A DNA stretch of 64,000 nucleotides from contig PAVO01000005.1 in NCBI GenBank assembly GCA_002713215.1, positions 124,001 through 188,000 of the forward strand, read 5' to 3'. Under the pieces are notes generated by a model. It saw only the letters and a list, made by a program, of their open reading frames with translations, was not told the origin of the DNA and searched no databases. A program made the translations under genes and the position numbers. Each line of letters begins with the position of its first letter. Positions within the stretch are counted from its first letter, which is position 1. Below, in pieces: positions 51,460 through 59,966 of the stretch. The DNA comes from Crocinitomicaceae bacterium (GTDB taxonomy: Bacteria; Bacteroidota; Bacteroidia; Flavobacteriales_G; Salibacteraceae).

Positions 51460-51759
51460 TTACCAATTCGTAAAAATGACGCTAATAACAAACAACACCC
51501 CAATGATAGCGCCACCGATAATTGAAATAGGAGTTTTGGCGCTTCCCTTAAAGTTACGGAGCAAAAACTTTGAAACCAGCAACTGACCGGCTAGTATAGC
51601 TACTGCGTACACCACAAAGGGAATCCAATTCCCAACATTGGCCATCCACTTAAAATTGTAATAGCCCTCATCAATAAAAAACAGAAAGATGGTTATGAGT
51701 AGCGCACTAAGAACCAATATGACTATGTTTTCCTTTCCCTGCGTGTTTGCTTTAATCAT
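51460..51759 (-). CDS. Small three-helix membrane protein
   Basis: 99 residues with hydrophobic segments at about 12-27, 44-63 and 77-96; the loops are basic (SKFLLRNFKG), setting topology. No family recognised. The gene begins 130 bp from the divergent thioredoxin gene. Confidence 0.6.
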   Translation of the reverse strand: MIKANTQGKENIVILVLSALLITIFLFFIDEGYYNFKWMANVGNWIPFVVYAVAILAGQLLVSKFLLRNFKGSAKTPISIIGGAIIGVLFVISVIFTNW

Positions 51760-51888
51760 GGTATTGTAAATTTAGATAGGATTGGTCAAAACAACGCGCA
51801 CTCTTTTTTCATTATTGTATAAGTGGTATTTTATTGCCGCATTTCATTAAAAAAATTAATCTTTGAGGGTTCACATTAAATCATTTCC

Positions 51889-53070
51889 ATGAAATTCATT
51901 TCAAGTATTATATTCACTCTTCTAATTTCAAGTATTCTGGTTGCTCAAAACCGTTCCATAGATTTTGTAGACAACGATTTTGCGGCAGCTAAGGCAAAGG
52001 CCAAACAGCAAAACAAACTCCTTTTCGTTGATGCGTATACCACCTGGTGTGGTCCGTGCAAGTGGATGGCGGCCAATAAATTTACCAACGACACCATTGC
52101 CGATTTTTATAACGAGCATTTTGTATCCTTAAAAATGGACATGGAAAAAGGAGAGGGAATTGAAATGGCCAAGACCTATGGAATTCGCATGTATCCCACC
52201 TTACTATTTCTCGATGCAGAAGGCAAAGTAGTGCATCGCAATGCTGGTGCTTCCAGAAAGACCCGGGGATACATTGACTTTGCCCTGAAGGCCATGAATC
52301 CTTATGAACGGTTATCAACCTTCGATCAGGTTTGGGCCTCGGGCAATACGAGTCCAGGATTTGTCAAGGAGTATTTAAAACGATTGGATGAAGCTGGGAT
52401 TAGGGATAACAGTGACATAATAAAGGCTTTTTATGCCAACCTGAGTGACGATGATTTAACGAGTGAGGGTACCTGGTATATTTTATACAACTTCGATAGA
52501 AGTATTGATTCCAGAGGCATGGTAAACCTGCTTTCGAAAAAAGACGACTATGCTACCCTCTACGGTCAGGACAAGGTCGATGAGCGATTGTATAACAATT
52601 ACCTGGATCATTTATATTCGAAAGTGTATGCCAGGGAATTCAGCATGAAGGAAATGGAACTAACCATGATCGATATCAAGAAGAAGAACATTCCTTATTG
52701 GCAAAAAATTATTCTGCTAGGCGATCTGGCGCATTTGAAAAAAGAAAAGAAGTTCAAAGACTATTGTGAGGTGGCTACGGAAGACATTGGAGAGTATTTT
52801 AATGAAGATGCAGACAAACTCAACGAATTTGCCTGGAACGTATTTCAATGGTCCAAAAAGAAAAAAGAGCACGAAATAGCACTGGGCTGGGCAAAACGAG
52901 CACTGGAACTGGAAGAAAACGCTGCCATTTTGGATACCTACGCAAATTTGCTCTACAAACTTGGTAGAAAAGAAGAAGCGAGAACAGCTCAACAAAAAGC
53001 CATTGACAGGATTAAGGCCGAGGGTGACGATGCGGAAGATTACCAAAAAACACTTGACTCATTTAAATAA
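51889..53070 (+). CDS. Thioredoxin-family protein with TPR-like tail
   Basis: 393 residues. Signal peptide (to about 20, SILVAQ), a thioredoxin-like domain with TTWCGPCKWM (WCGPC at 53-57) and YGIRMYPTLLF (cis-Pro loop), then a helical part that ends in a TPR-like unit (ALGWAKRALELEENAAILDT). Likely a periplasmic thiol-disulfide or redox-sensing protein. Its partners are unknown. Confidence 0.85.
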   Translation: MKFISSIIFTLLISSILVAQNRSIDFVDNDFAAAKAKAKQQNKLLFVDAYTTWCGPCKWMAANKFTNDTIADFYNEHFVSLKMDMEKGEGIEMAKTYGIRMYPTLLFLDAEGKVVHRNAGASRKTRGYIDFALKAMNPYERLSTFDQVWASGNTSPGFVKEYLKRLDEAGIRDNSDIIKAFYANLSDDDLTSEGTWYILYNFDRSIDSRGMVNLLSKKDDYATLYGQDKVDERLYNNYLDHLYSKVYAREFSMKEMELTMIDIKKKNIPYWQKIILLGDLAHLKKEKKFKDYCEVATEDIGEYFNEDADKLNEFAWNVFQWSKKKKEHEIALGWAKRALELEENAAILDTYANLLYKLGRKEEARTAQQKAIDRIKAEGDDAEDYQKTLDSFK

Positions 53071-53117
53071 AATACTTTGTTGTATAGTAAAACAGGCGTC
53101 TCATTCTCATATCTTAC

Positions 53118-53157
53118 GTCATTCCTGAGAGGAGGAACGACGAGTCAGGAATCTCAT
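53118..53157. repeat. Short CGTCATTCCTGA...TCAGGAATCTCAT repeat
   Basis: ATTCCTGA and TCAGGAAT arms flank a GA-rich centre. Same family as the elements at 24303 and 59250. Lies between the thioredoxin and ABM genes. Confidence 0.55.
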
Positions 53158-53227
53158 AAATGACGTATGCAGTGGAGTTGTTATTTACATTGCGTCAGTC
53201 CACAACATGAACTAAATAAACGCTACA

Positions 53228-53518
53228 TTGGAAACACCTTATTACGCCGTCATATTTACCTCCAAACTCAGCGATAACACTGTTGGTTACGCAGAAATGG
53301 CGGAACAATTGGAGAAGCTGTTAGAAAGCCAACCCGGATTTATGGGAATGGACTCGGCCCGGGGAGAAGTAGGTATTACGGTTTGCTATTGGGACAGTTT
53401 GGAATCGATAAAAAACTGGAAAAACCACGAACTACACCAGAAGGCTCAGCAGAGAGGGAAGAAGGACTGGTATTCGAACTATACCGTTCGGGTATGTAAA
53501 GTAGAAAAAGAATACTAG
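53228..53518 (+). CDS. ABM-type (antibiotic biosynthesis monooxygenase-like) protein
   Basis: 96 residues from a TTG start, the only start that gives a full domain; the next ATG is at codon 23. The ferredoxin-like fold is visible in YYAVIFTSKL, the GFMGMDSARGEVGITVCYW strand pair and WKNHELHQKAQQRGKKDWY. The family includes small heme or flavin-free oxygenases and stress proteins. It ends 3 bp before the next gene, so the two form an operon. Confidence 0.75.
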   Translation: METPYYAVIFTSKLSDNTVGYAEMAEQLEKLLESQPGFMGMDSARGEVGITVCYWDSLESIKNWKNHELHQKAQQRGKKDWYSNYTVRVCKVEKEY

Positions 53519-53521
53519 TTC

Positions 53522-53980
53522 ATGGAACAAAAACAAATAGCCAACGAAAGCCACTGTTTCTTTTGCGAAAACCGCAAACTGGACCTTCAACAAGGATTAA
53601 TTTGTTCCATAACGGAATCCAAAAGAGAGATTCGAAGAAAATGCCCTGATTTTGAATTTAGAAAGGACAAACGAATTGTGCTACGCGATTTTAATGAAGA
53701 GTTGGAGAAGCCGGAACACCAGAAAGCAAACATTATTGGAGTTTTGGTTAAATGGTTGGTTGTTGGTGGAGCCATGGTAACGGGCGGAGTTATTCTTTTC
53801 AATATGGCGTTGGACGCTTATGTAGTTCACTTACTTCCTATAGGAATGGTGCTTGCCGGATTCATAACCATGCCCTTTGGAATTGGTGCTTACCTAAAAG
53901 GAATGCAATCCTTAAAGGCGCTTAGAGAAAAGCATGAAGAGTATATGTATATTTTGAATTTGTACGAACGGAGGCGGTGA
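53522..53980 (+). CDS. Zinc-ribbon-like membrane protein
   Basis: 152 residues. HCFFCENRK, a Cys near residue 28 and another near 41 (RKCPDFEF) could bind one zinc. Two membrane helices follow at about 73-92 and 97-118, then a basic tail. Function unknown. Coupled to the ABM gene. Confidence 0.65.
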   Translation: MEQKQIANESHCFFCENRKLDLQQGLICSITESKREIRRKCPDFEFRKDKRIVLRDFNEELEKPEHQKANIIGVLVKWLVVGGAMVTGGVILFNMALDAYVVHLLPIGMVLAGFITMPFGIGAYLKGMQSLKALREKHEEYMYILNLYERRR

Positions 53981-54060
53981 ATCAGGTTAATGTGGGCGTG
54001 CAGTCTGAACCTGTTTATGACTTATGGAATTTCTTCTGGAGTACATTATATTCGTGTTGA

Positions 54061-54781
54061 GGGATTCAAACCCTGATACCATTTCAGGCTTGTTCCCAAC
54101 AAGACGCACCTGGGAACAATCCGAGATACAGTCCTTTTTTACCTCTTGATAGTTTCCATGTTGTAGTAGATACGGTCCGGTGTTCGGAAAACAAACTCGA
54201 CTTGGTTTATCGTGAGGATTTTAATTGGAAATCAGGAAAGCAGTTTGATTGGAAAAACTGGAACGATGTATTTCCTTATGAGGAGGGGTTGGAATGCGAT
54301 GGCATTGTAAAAACCTATGGTGATGCCAAGTTTTCTTCGAGTGCTTTTGCAACGCAATGGCCCAATAGAACAATCCCTAAGCTAATTTCGTGGCACAACT
54401 ATGAGTTCGACTCGTTAAATGGTAGAATGAGCCTGGTAACTCGTGCTGAGCCGATTCAGATACTGAACAATCAGTGCGGAACCTTAAAAGTCAATTTTAA
54501 CAGTGCTAAAATGGTTTCCAAAGCATCCCATTAAGCGATTTTATAATTTAGGATTGACCCATAATAGTGAAGAAATCGAGAATTGTCCTCAGCTATCTGT
54601 ATCAATAAATACGGATGATCAAGGGATTTTTGGAACTAGTTTGGAAAACGAGTACGCATTGTTATATAAAGCACTAGATAAGGAAACCGATGAAGAAGGA
54701 GAACAGCTATACAATAGTACAATGATCTATGATTGGCTAGATCGCATTAGAAAAATGGGAGTAGAGCAGAGCTTTCGTTAA
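54061..54781 (+). pseudogene. Frameshifted lipoprotein-like gene
   Basis: The first frame is open from 54061. It contains a lipobox-like LIPFQAC (Cys codon 54091-54093) and runs to 54534, then stops after KMVSKASH. A second frame (54503-54781) continues with HPIKRFYNLGLTHNSEEIEN to GVEQSFR. The overlap and the matching style suggest one gene with a shift near 54520. No complete signal peptide precedes it (a TGA at 54058 closes the frame). No known domain. The region 53981-54060 has no separate gene. Confidence 0.55.
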
Positions 54782-54904
54782 TACATGGAGCTAATTCTTG
54801 AGAATTGGTAAGCTTAAAGTTTAACCAATTGCAAACCGAAAGGCTCCATTTTTTAACGCGTAATGTCCCAATAAAAATTAAACCTCACCACTATTTTTCC
54901 ACCC

Positions 54905-55107
54905 TGCTACACTTCATTGCGAAAAAAGTGTAGCAACCCTTTCAAAAATTCAAACCCGTAGCACCACCTCTTATAAGATGCTACACCCGTTTCTAAAAAA
55001 ACCGTAGCACTGCTTTTTATTTTTCCCTGTAGCAGGTCTAAAAAAAAATTAGCGTAGCACTACTTATTTTTAATGGTGCTATACTAAATCCCAGAAACAA
55101 TGTAGCA
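54905..55107. repeat. Phased array of GTAGCA hexamers
   Basis: Nine sites start at 54905 (TGCTAC), 54930, 54958, 54979 (TGCTAC), 55004, 55029, 55054, 55077 (variant TGCTAT) and 55102; unmarked ones read GTAGCA. Gaps are 25, 28, 21, 25, 25, 25, 23 and 25 bp. Spacers are A+T-rich and unlike each other. It lies between the convergent ends of a broken lipoprotein gene and the DUF4139 gene. The rest of 54782-55157 holds no gene. See findings. Confidence 0.75.
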
Positions 55108-55157
55108 CGCAAGTTCGGTTTGTAATCCAAGCGAATAACCAATAAAATGGTATTCTC

Positions 55158-56783
55158 CTACAAATTCACCGCCTTATCCTTTGGAAATTTTACCGAATAC
55201 TTAAACACCACCTTCTTGCTCTCACCAGGACCAAGTTCTAACGGCCAGGTTAAAAATCCGGTTTTTTCATCATATTCCGCGCCGGAAGATTCTTCCAGTT
55301 CCACCACAATCTCCTTATTACTCGAAATGGGGATTTGTTCTTCAACCACTAGCTTAACCGCAGTCATTTTGGTGTTCTTTACCATCACTTCCAGGCCAAT
55401 GGTTTCCGTCTTTTTGGAGCCAATGGAACTGCTTTTACAAAAGTCTTCAATTCGCTTACGGGATACTACGATTTGTTTATCCACTCCCAGGGAAATATTA
55501 AGCGTGTCTTCCGTGCTTTTGGCATTGATAAAACTCTTACCTACAAAGGTGCCGTCGAGGTAGATATTGGCGCTACCCGACATTAACTGCAGTTGCTCCC
55601 ATTCCGAAACCGAAGCCACTAGGTAGGCATCCTGCTTTTTCTTAGGTACCGTATAGTAATTGAAATTGGCCTTCATATCCAGGTTTTTCATATTCACCTT
55701 GTGTTCATTACCATCAGAAGGAATGTTGTAGGGGATAGGAATCTCAAACGAGAAGTTGAGGTCCGATTCGGAAATGGCTGCTGAAATCGGTTTTGCCTTT
55801 GCAAAATCAACCTTCTTCATAACCTTATCTTCCGCAAGATCAGCACCTGCTTTGTTATATTCAGTTTTTCGGTTGGAATACATATCATATTTTCCACCAA
55901 CGGAACCGTAATTACGAACCGTAATAAATCCCAACCTCCAGGGGGTTAGGTCCGGTTTAATGGGAGATACATGCGGGTTGTTAGTCGAAAGGCTTAAATC
56001 GACACCCTTCCAGTCTATACCGGTATTTTGTACTACCTGGGCGTTATAAACCAGTTCGAGGGGTTTGTCCACACCGTTGGCTCTTATGTCGTAGTTGGGT
56101 GACCAACTGGCACCGTGCACCATATACTTCAGTTCAAAGCTCGAAGGGATAGTTTGGTCTACTGCAACTTCTACCAGCACTTCCGATGTATACATATTTT
56201 TAGCTGCCAATTGATTCATCTGGTTTTGGATCAATCGAATCGATTCCTGCAATTCGGTTTCCTTTTTACTAACCCCGATAATTAGTTTCATAATCTCCGA
56301 TAGGCGAGAGCGGTACAAATTGGCCAGGTCTTGAACGTCCTTGATATCGAATCCTGTTTGAGTACCAGCACCAACCTGTTTGTTGGCCAAAATCATTTTC
56401 TGCTCCTCCTGGTACACCCTTTTCATTTCTTGCTGGTACCACAATTCATTTTGAGCAACTTCCAGGGAATCTTTCAGGCTTTTGTATTTCGGCGAATCTT
56501 TTACCGGGTTGAAATAATTCTTTCGGCTTGAAACCGATAGAATGGTAAAATCTCCATTGCCACCCACCTGTACACTGTTGGGGTTGATGTTATTGGACAG
56601 GCCGTTAAAATTGAGGTGGTAAACACCTTTACGCAAGGTCTTTTTTGCAGAGCGTTCTACCTGCGCACCCGAGAGGAAAACCGTAACGTGTTCAATTTTA
56701 GAATCAACCTGAACTTCTTTGTCTTGGGCAGTACTACTTAAATAAACAGATAATAGAATACTAAGGATTAGTGCAGTTCTCAT
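55158..56783 (-). CDS. DUF4139 (mucoidy-inhibitor-like) envelope protein
   Basis: 541 residues. Signal peptide (to about 20), an N-terminal part starting VTVFLSGAQVERSAKKTL, a coiled coil around 90-190 (QNELWYQQEMKRVYQEEQ), and a DUF4139 domain to the end (for example VKNTKMTAVKLVVEEQIPIS, then GFLTWPLELGPGESKKVVF). These are the two halves of the MuiA-type family. Location is periplasmic or surface; exact function not known. Confidence 0.85.
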   Translation of the reverse strand: MRTALILSILLSVYLSSTAQDKEVQVDSKIEHVTVFLSGAQVERSAKKTLRKGVYHLNFNGLSNNINPNSVQVGGNGDFTILSVSSRKNYFNPVKDSPKYKSLKDSLEVAQNELWYQQEMKRVYQEEQKMILANKQVGAGTQTGFDIKDVQDLANLYRSRLSEIMKLIIGVSKKETELQESIRLIQNQMNQLAAKNMYTSEVLVEVAVDQTIPSSFELKYMVHGASWSPNYDIRANGVDKPLELVYNAQVVQNTGIDWKGVDLSLSTNNPHVSPIKPDLTPWRLGFITVRNYGSVGGKYDMYSNRKTEYNKAGADLAEDKVMKKVDFAKAKPISAAISESDLNFSFEIPIPYNIPSDGNEHKVNMKNLDMKANFNYYTVPKKKQDAYLVASVSEWEQLQLMSGSANIYLDGTFVGKSFINAKSTEDTLNISLGVDKQIVVSRKRIEDFCKSSSIGSKKTETIGLEVMVKNTKMTAVKLVVEEQIPISSNKEIVVELEESSGAEYDEKTGFLTWPLELGPGESKKVVFKYSVKFPKDKAVNL

Positions 56784-56984
56784 GAGAATTTAGATTTTAA
56801 CGTTGTAAGAATTTTAAATAACCGGGTTCGCATCATATAAAAACAATGCCAAACCTAATAAGTCTTATTCTACAATCACCCTTTGAAGTAGAAATAGGTA
56901 TTGTCTACAAGCATTTTTAACAGATGGATTCTTCTTTTAATAATACTTCGGCGTTCCAGCTTTCAATCGACGTTCCCATTTCGG

Positions 56985-57120
56985 TCGTCATTCCCGCGAA
57001 GGCAGGAACCGACGAAGGAGCTTTGCATAGCCAATCTCAATAAACCCGTGTGGAGATTCCGTATAACTATCTCACACAAGTCTCTTCGAGCCCTGGTTCG
57101 ATTACGTTTACGGAATGACG
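56985..57120 (-). repeat. 136-bp MITE-like element, copy 2 (inverted)
   Basis: Ends CGTCATTCC (56985-56993) and GGAATGACG (57112-57120). On the minus strand it reads GTAAACGTAATCGAACCA then GTGTGAGATAGTTATACGGA, matching copy 1 at 51311-51446. Same length in both. Confidence 0.75.
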
Positions 57121-57147
57121 AAATACTAATTGATTTATATCCCTGAT

Positions 57148-57195
57148 TGTCATTCCTACTTCGTATCGTCATTCCTGCGAAGGCAGGAATCTCAT
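57148..57195. repeat. Short GTCATTCCTGCG...GGAATCTCA repeat
   Basis: ATTCCTGC and GCAGGAAT with a GAAG centre form a short hairpin next to the 136-bp element. The remaining bases of 56784-57232 hold no gene I can see. Confidence 0.55.
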
Positions 57196-57232
57196 TGAAT
57201 CGACGAGAGATTCAAGCATGTCGTCTGGTGTT

Positions 57233-59167
57233 TTACTCAACAATCACTTTCTCCGTAGAAAGCAAAACCCCATCACCTACAATTTTAACGTAGTATACTC
57301 CAGGTTTTAGGTGAACTACATCAAACGAAAGTTCATTTCTTCCCTGTGTTGCAGTTTTACGTAAAATTTGATCAACCAACTGACCACCGGCATTGTATAG
57401 ATCAAATTCTACATACATATCCCCATCCAAACTAAACTCAACGCTTACATGGGTAGAAGATGGGTTAGGGAAGGTAGTAGCCCTAAATTTCTTGTTGTTG
57501 TTGTCCTGCACCGATGTTCCAAAATTGGGCGCCTGAACCTTGGCTACATAAACTCCTGGATCATTATTCGATTTTCCGTAATAGCCTGCAATCCATGCTG
57601 TGTTCTTTTCGTCGTAAACCCGCTGCATGCCCAGGTAGTCACCCCACCGAATTGCACCATTGTTAAGGCCTGCTCTTACAAATGACTTACCCTCAACCAA
57701 TTTTACTATGGAAGAGTAATTCCCCTTACCATCGTAATACATGGCCGAAATACCAGGAGCGTCATTGGGGCCTGTATGATTAAATCCGATCAATGCATTC
57801 TGATCCGTTTTGTCGAAACCTGTAAAAGAAATATTAGGGAATCCAATGTCGAAAGTGGGACTACTTAGGATGTTGATCTTTACGTCAATAGGACCACCCA
57901 GGTTTTTGACAAAGCCATGAAAAATAGCGCTATTGCCATTGGTTGTATCTATGGAGTTTCCAACAAACTGGATTTCTCCATTGTTGAGTATGGCGCCCAA
58001 TACCCGGGAGTCATTGGTCCACATTTTAAAATTAGTTCCCGGTTGACGCGCAATCGGGGAAGTATGGGTCCTGGTGTCTGCACGCCCTTTTTGTAAATTA
58101 AGTTTCGCTTGTCCACTGGCAATGCTATTGGTCACTTGCACCACAAACAAGCTATCGTAAGAGTATGATTGGGTATCCAATGGGTTTACCGGAATCGATC
58201 GGTTGGAAATAAAGTACATGTTATCACCATCAGGAATAGCTCCGTAATGTACTGGCCGAAGGTATCGAATCGCCTGTCCGTTGTGGTAAATGGAGTCATA
58301 TAAATTAGTAGTCAACGATGCATTACCATTAAATCCAGAGTTTTTATCAATTTGCCAGATTACCGTACGTTGAAAATCGCCAATCCAGTCATTTCCAGTT
58401 AGCAGGTTGATGGTAAAAAATAACTCATTATTCGAAAAAGCAATCTGCGGATAGTCTGACCACGTTCCATTTTTAAGGGGATGCCCATCAATTTCGTAGA
58501 TATGCCATTTATCCAACGGATTACTGGTACTACTAAACGCAATTACGGTTTTGCTTCTTTTATAGTTGTTAGGATCACTTCGTTCAACACTAAGGAAGAG
58601 CAAAACAAAGCGATTGGTTTTTGGATCGTATAATACCTTGGGATCGAAGGTATTGTCAACGCTTATTGTATCGGCAAAGGTTCCAAACGAAATGTAAGTG
58701 AATCCGGGTTTGGGATTAATAAGGGGAGTATCCGCTTCCAAATCGTGGAAATAGATGTTGCTGTTCCAGGCTGCCACCATATAGCCATCGTTCGATACGG
58801 CCATGTGGTTATCGTTGGGAGTACCTCCGCGAACCAGTGGTGTTCCACTAGGAAGATTATACCGAATACCAAATGAATCCAGAAGAAATGGATCGGCAGC
58901 GGCATTGCCGTTTCGGCTGTGTTTAACTACTTCCTTACGTGGAAAATCTGCCGATACTCTGGCTTTTTGTCTCATAAGAAATTCCCTATACGTTTTTCCT
59001 GTGGGAAAAGGAGCTTCAAGCGACTGGAGCTGCGGATCGTATTTGTTTTCAACCATTCTTGGATCAAATTCCCTTACTTTTTTAATTTGAAAGGGTGTAG
59101 TTCGATAAGAGATTTGTCCTAAAGCGGAAACCGAAAAAAAGATCAATAGAAGGGAGGCAATTCGCAT
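57233..59167 (-). CDS. Secreted protein with T9SS type A sorting domain
   Basis: 644 residues from the ATG at 59167, which opens the signal MRIASLLLIFFSVSALGQ; the ATG 57 bp further up puts a second hydrophobic run before it. The middle is a beta-rich, propeller-like body with no family I recognise (MVAAWNSNIYFHDLEADTPL, YDPKTNRFVLLFL). The end is a T9SS sorting domain: FPNPSSTHVSVEFSLD, then LKPGVYYVKIVGDG. It should be exported by Sec and T9SS and released or anchored on the surface. Confidence 0.85.
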   Translation of the reverse strand: MRIASLLLIFFSVSALGQISYRTTPFQIKKVREFDPRMVENKYDPQLQSLEAPFPTGKTYREFLMRQKARVSADFPRKEVVKHSRNGNAAADPFLLDSFGIRYNLPSGTPLVRGGTPNDNHMAVSNDGYMVAAWNSNIYFHDLEADTPLINPKPGFTYISFGTFADTISVDNTFDPKVLYDPKTNRFVLLFLSVERSDPNNYKRSKTVIAFSSTSNPLDKWHIYEIDGHPLKNGTWSDYPQIAFSNNELFFTINLLTGNDWIGDFQRTVIWQIDKNSGFNGNASLTTNLYDSIYHNGQAIRYLRPVHYGAIPDGDNMYFISNRSIPVNPLDTQSYSYDSLFVVQVTNSIASGQAKLNLQKGRADTRTHTSPIARQPGTNFKMWTNDSRVLGAILNNGEIQFVGNSIDTTNGNSAIFHGFVKNLGGPIDVKINILSSPTFDIGFPNISFTGFDKTDQNALIGFNHTGPNDAPGISAMYYDGKGNYSSIVKLVEGKSFVRAGLNNGAIRWGDYLGMQRVYDEKNTAWIAGYYGKSNNDPGVYVAKVQAPNFGTSVQDNNNKKFRATTFPNPSSTHVSVEFSLDGDMYVEFDLYNAGGQLVDQILRKTATQGRNELSFDVVHLKPGVYYVKIVGDGVLLSTEKVIVE

Positions 59168-59249
59168 AAAAAATATTTTGGGTAAAAATAATATGGAAAG
59201 CAGGTGGATTCGAAAAAAAAGCACTAATTCAGGATAATCTGAGAATAGT

Positions 59250-59345
59250 CGTCATTCGCGATAAGCGAAGCGGATTTGGGAATCTCAAAACGTTCATAAA
59301 AATATGGAGATTCCTGAATCGTCGTACCTCCTATCAGGAATGACG
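59250..59345. repeat. CGTCATTC...GGAATGACG intergenic element
   Basis: The left end CGTCATTCGCG and right end TCAGGAATGACG are inverted, with GGAATCTCA and GGAGATTCCTGA inside. It is a shorter, diverged member of the 136-bp element family, between two divergent genes. The rest of 59168-59465 shows nothing else. Confidence 0.55.
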
Positions 59346-59465
59346 TTTCTTCATGAGGTAATTTCCTTAATCTACATTATTCTCGACCAAAATGAAAAAA
59401 GAAATACAAACTTGCCCACAAGCCCAAAAAATTTACTTTAGTACACGCTGGAACAATACCCTACA

Positions 59466-59954
59466 ATGAGAACAAATAGATCGATCGCTTTTTTATCCCT
59501 AATGGCAGGGATTTGCTATCTTTTTGTGCAGTGCAAATCAGGAGAAAAACTCCCCGCCGAAGAGCACAGTTCCAAAAGCAAGGTGGATATTGAAGTGCTC
59601 TCTGCAGTTGAAGAAAGTTGGGTGGCTGGTATGAAAGGAAGGGGATCGGGAACAGACCTTAAGATTACTGCCGTAATTAATACAAAAGAATTGAAGGTAG
59701 AATCCATCTGTTTTAAGAAAACGAAACTGACTCCAAAGATCATCAAGTCCTACAATATTATGGATGACTCCTATAGCATTTCTAAAGGAGATACTTTGTT
59801 GCTGAGATGCTCTTTAATGAGCAACGAACTGGCTGAAGCTTGTTATGATTTGCAGGTGGAAGATGCTGCAATAATTAACTATTCTATTGGTAAAAGTCAA
59901 AAAAACATTCAGGTAAATAATATTGTTAAACGAAGGGCCAAACCCAGGCCATAA
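59466..59954 (+). CDS. Small lipoprotein
   Basis: 162 residues. Signal MRTNRSIAFLSLMAGICYLFVQC with lipobox Cys-23; the mature protein is charged with two or three later cysteines. Ends in a basic KRRAKPRP. No family recognised. It stops 12 bp before the large T9SS cargo gene, so they likely form an operon and may work together on the surface. Confidence 0.65.
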   Translation: MRTNRSIAFLSLMAGICYLFVQCKSGEKLPAEEHSSKSKVDIEVLSAVEESWVAGMKGRGSGTDLKITAVINTKELKVESICFKKTKLTPKIIKSYNIMDDSYSISKGDTLLLRCSLMSNELAEACYDLQVEDAAIINYSIGKSQKNIQVNNIVKRRAKPRP

Positions 59955-59966
59955 TTCCACTTAATT

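Noticed and set aside
54905-55107. CRISPR array or plain tandem repeat
   Set aside because: Only six bases are conserved per unit, orientation changes, and the spacing varies (21-28 bp); there is no long repeat and no cas gene nearby.
56901-57146. 81-residue frame (and a 69-residue frame on the other strand)
   Set aside because: Both are made up mainly of the 136-bp MITE-like repeat and have no protein features.
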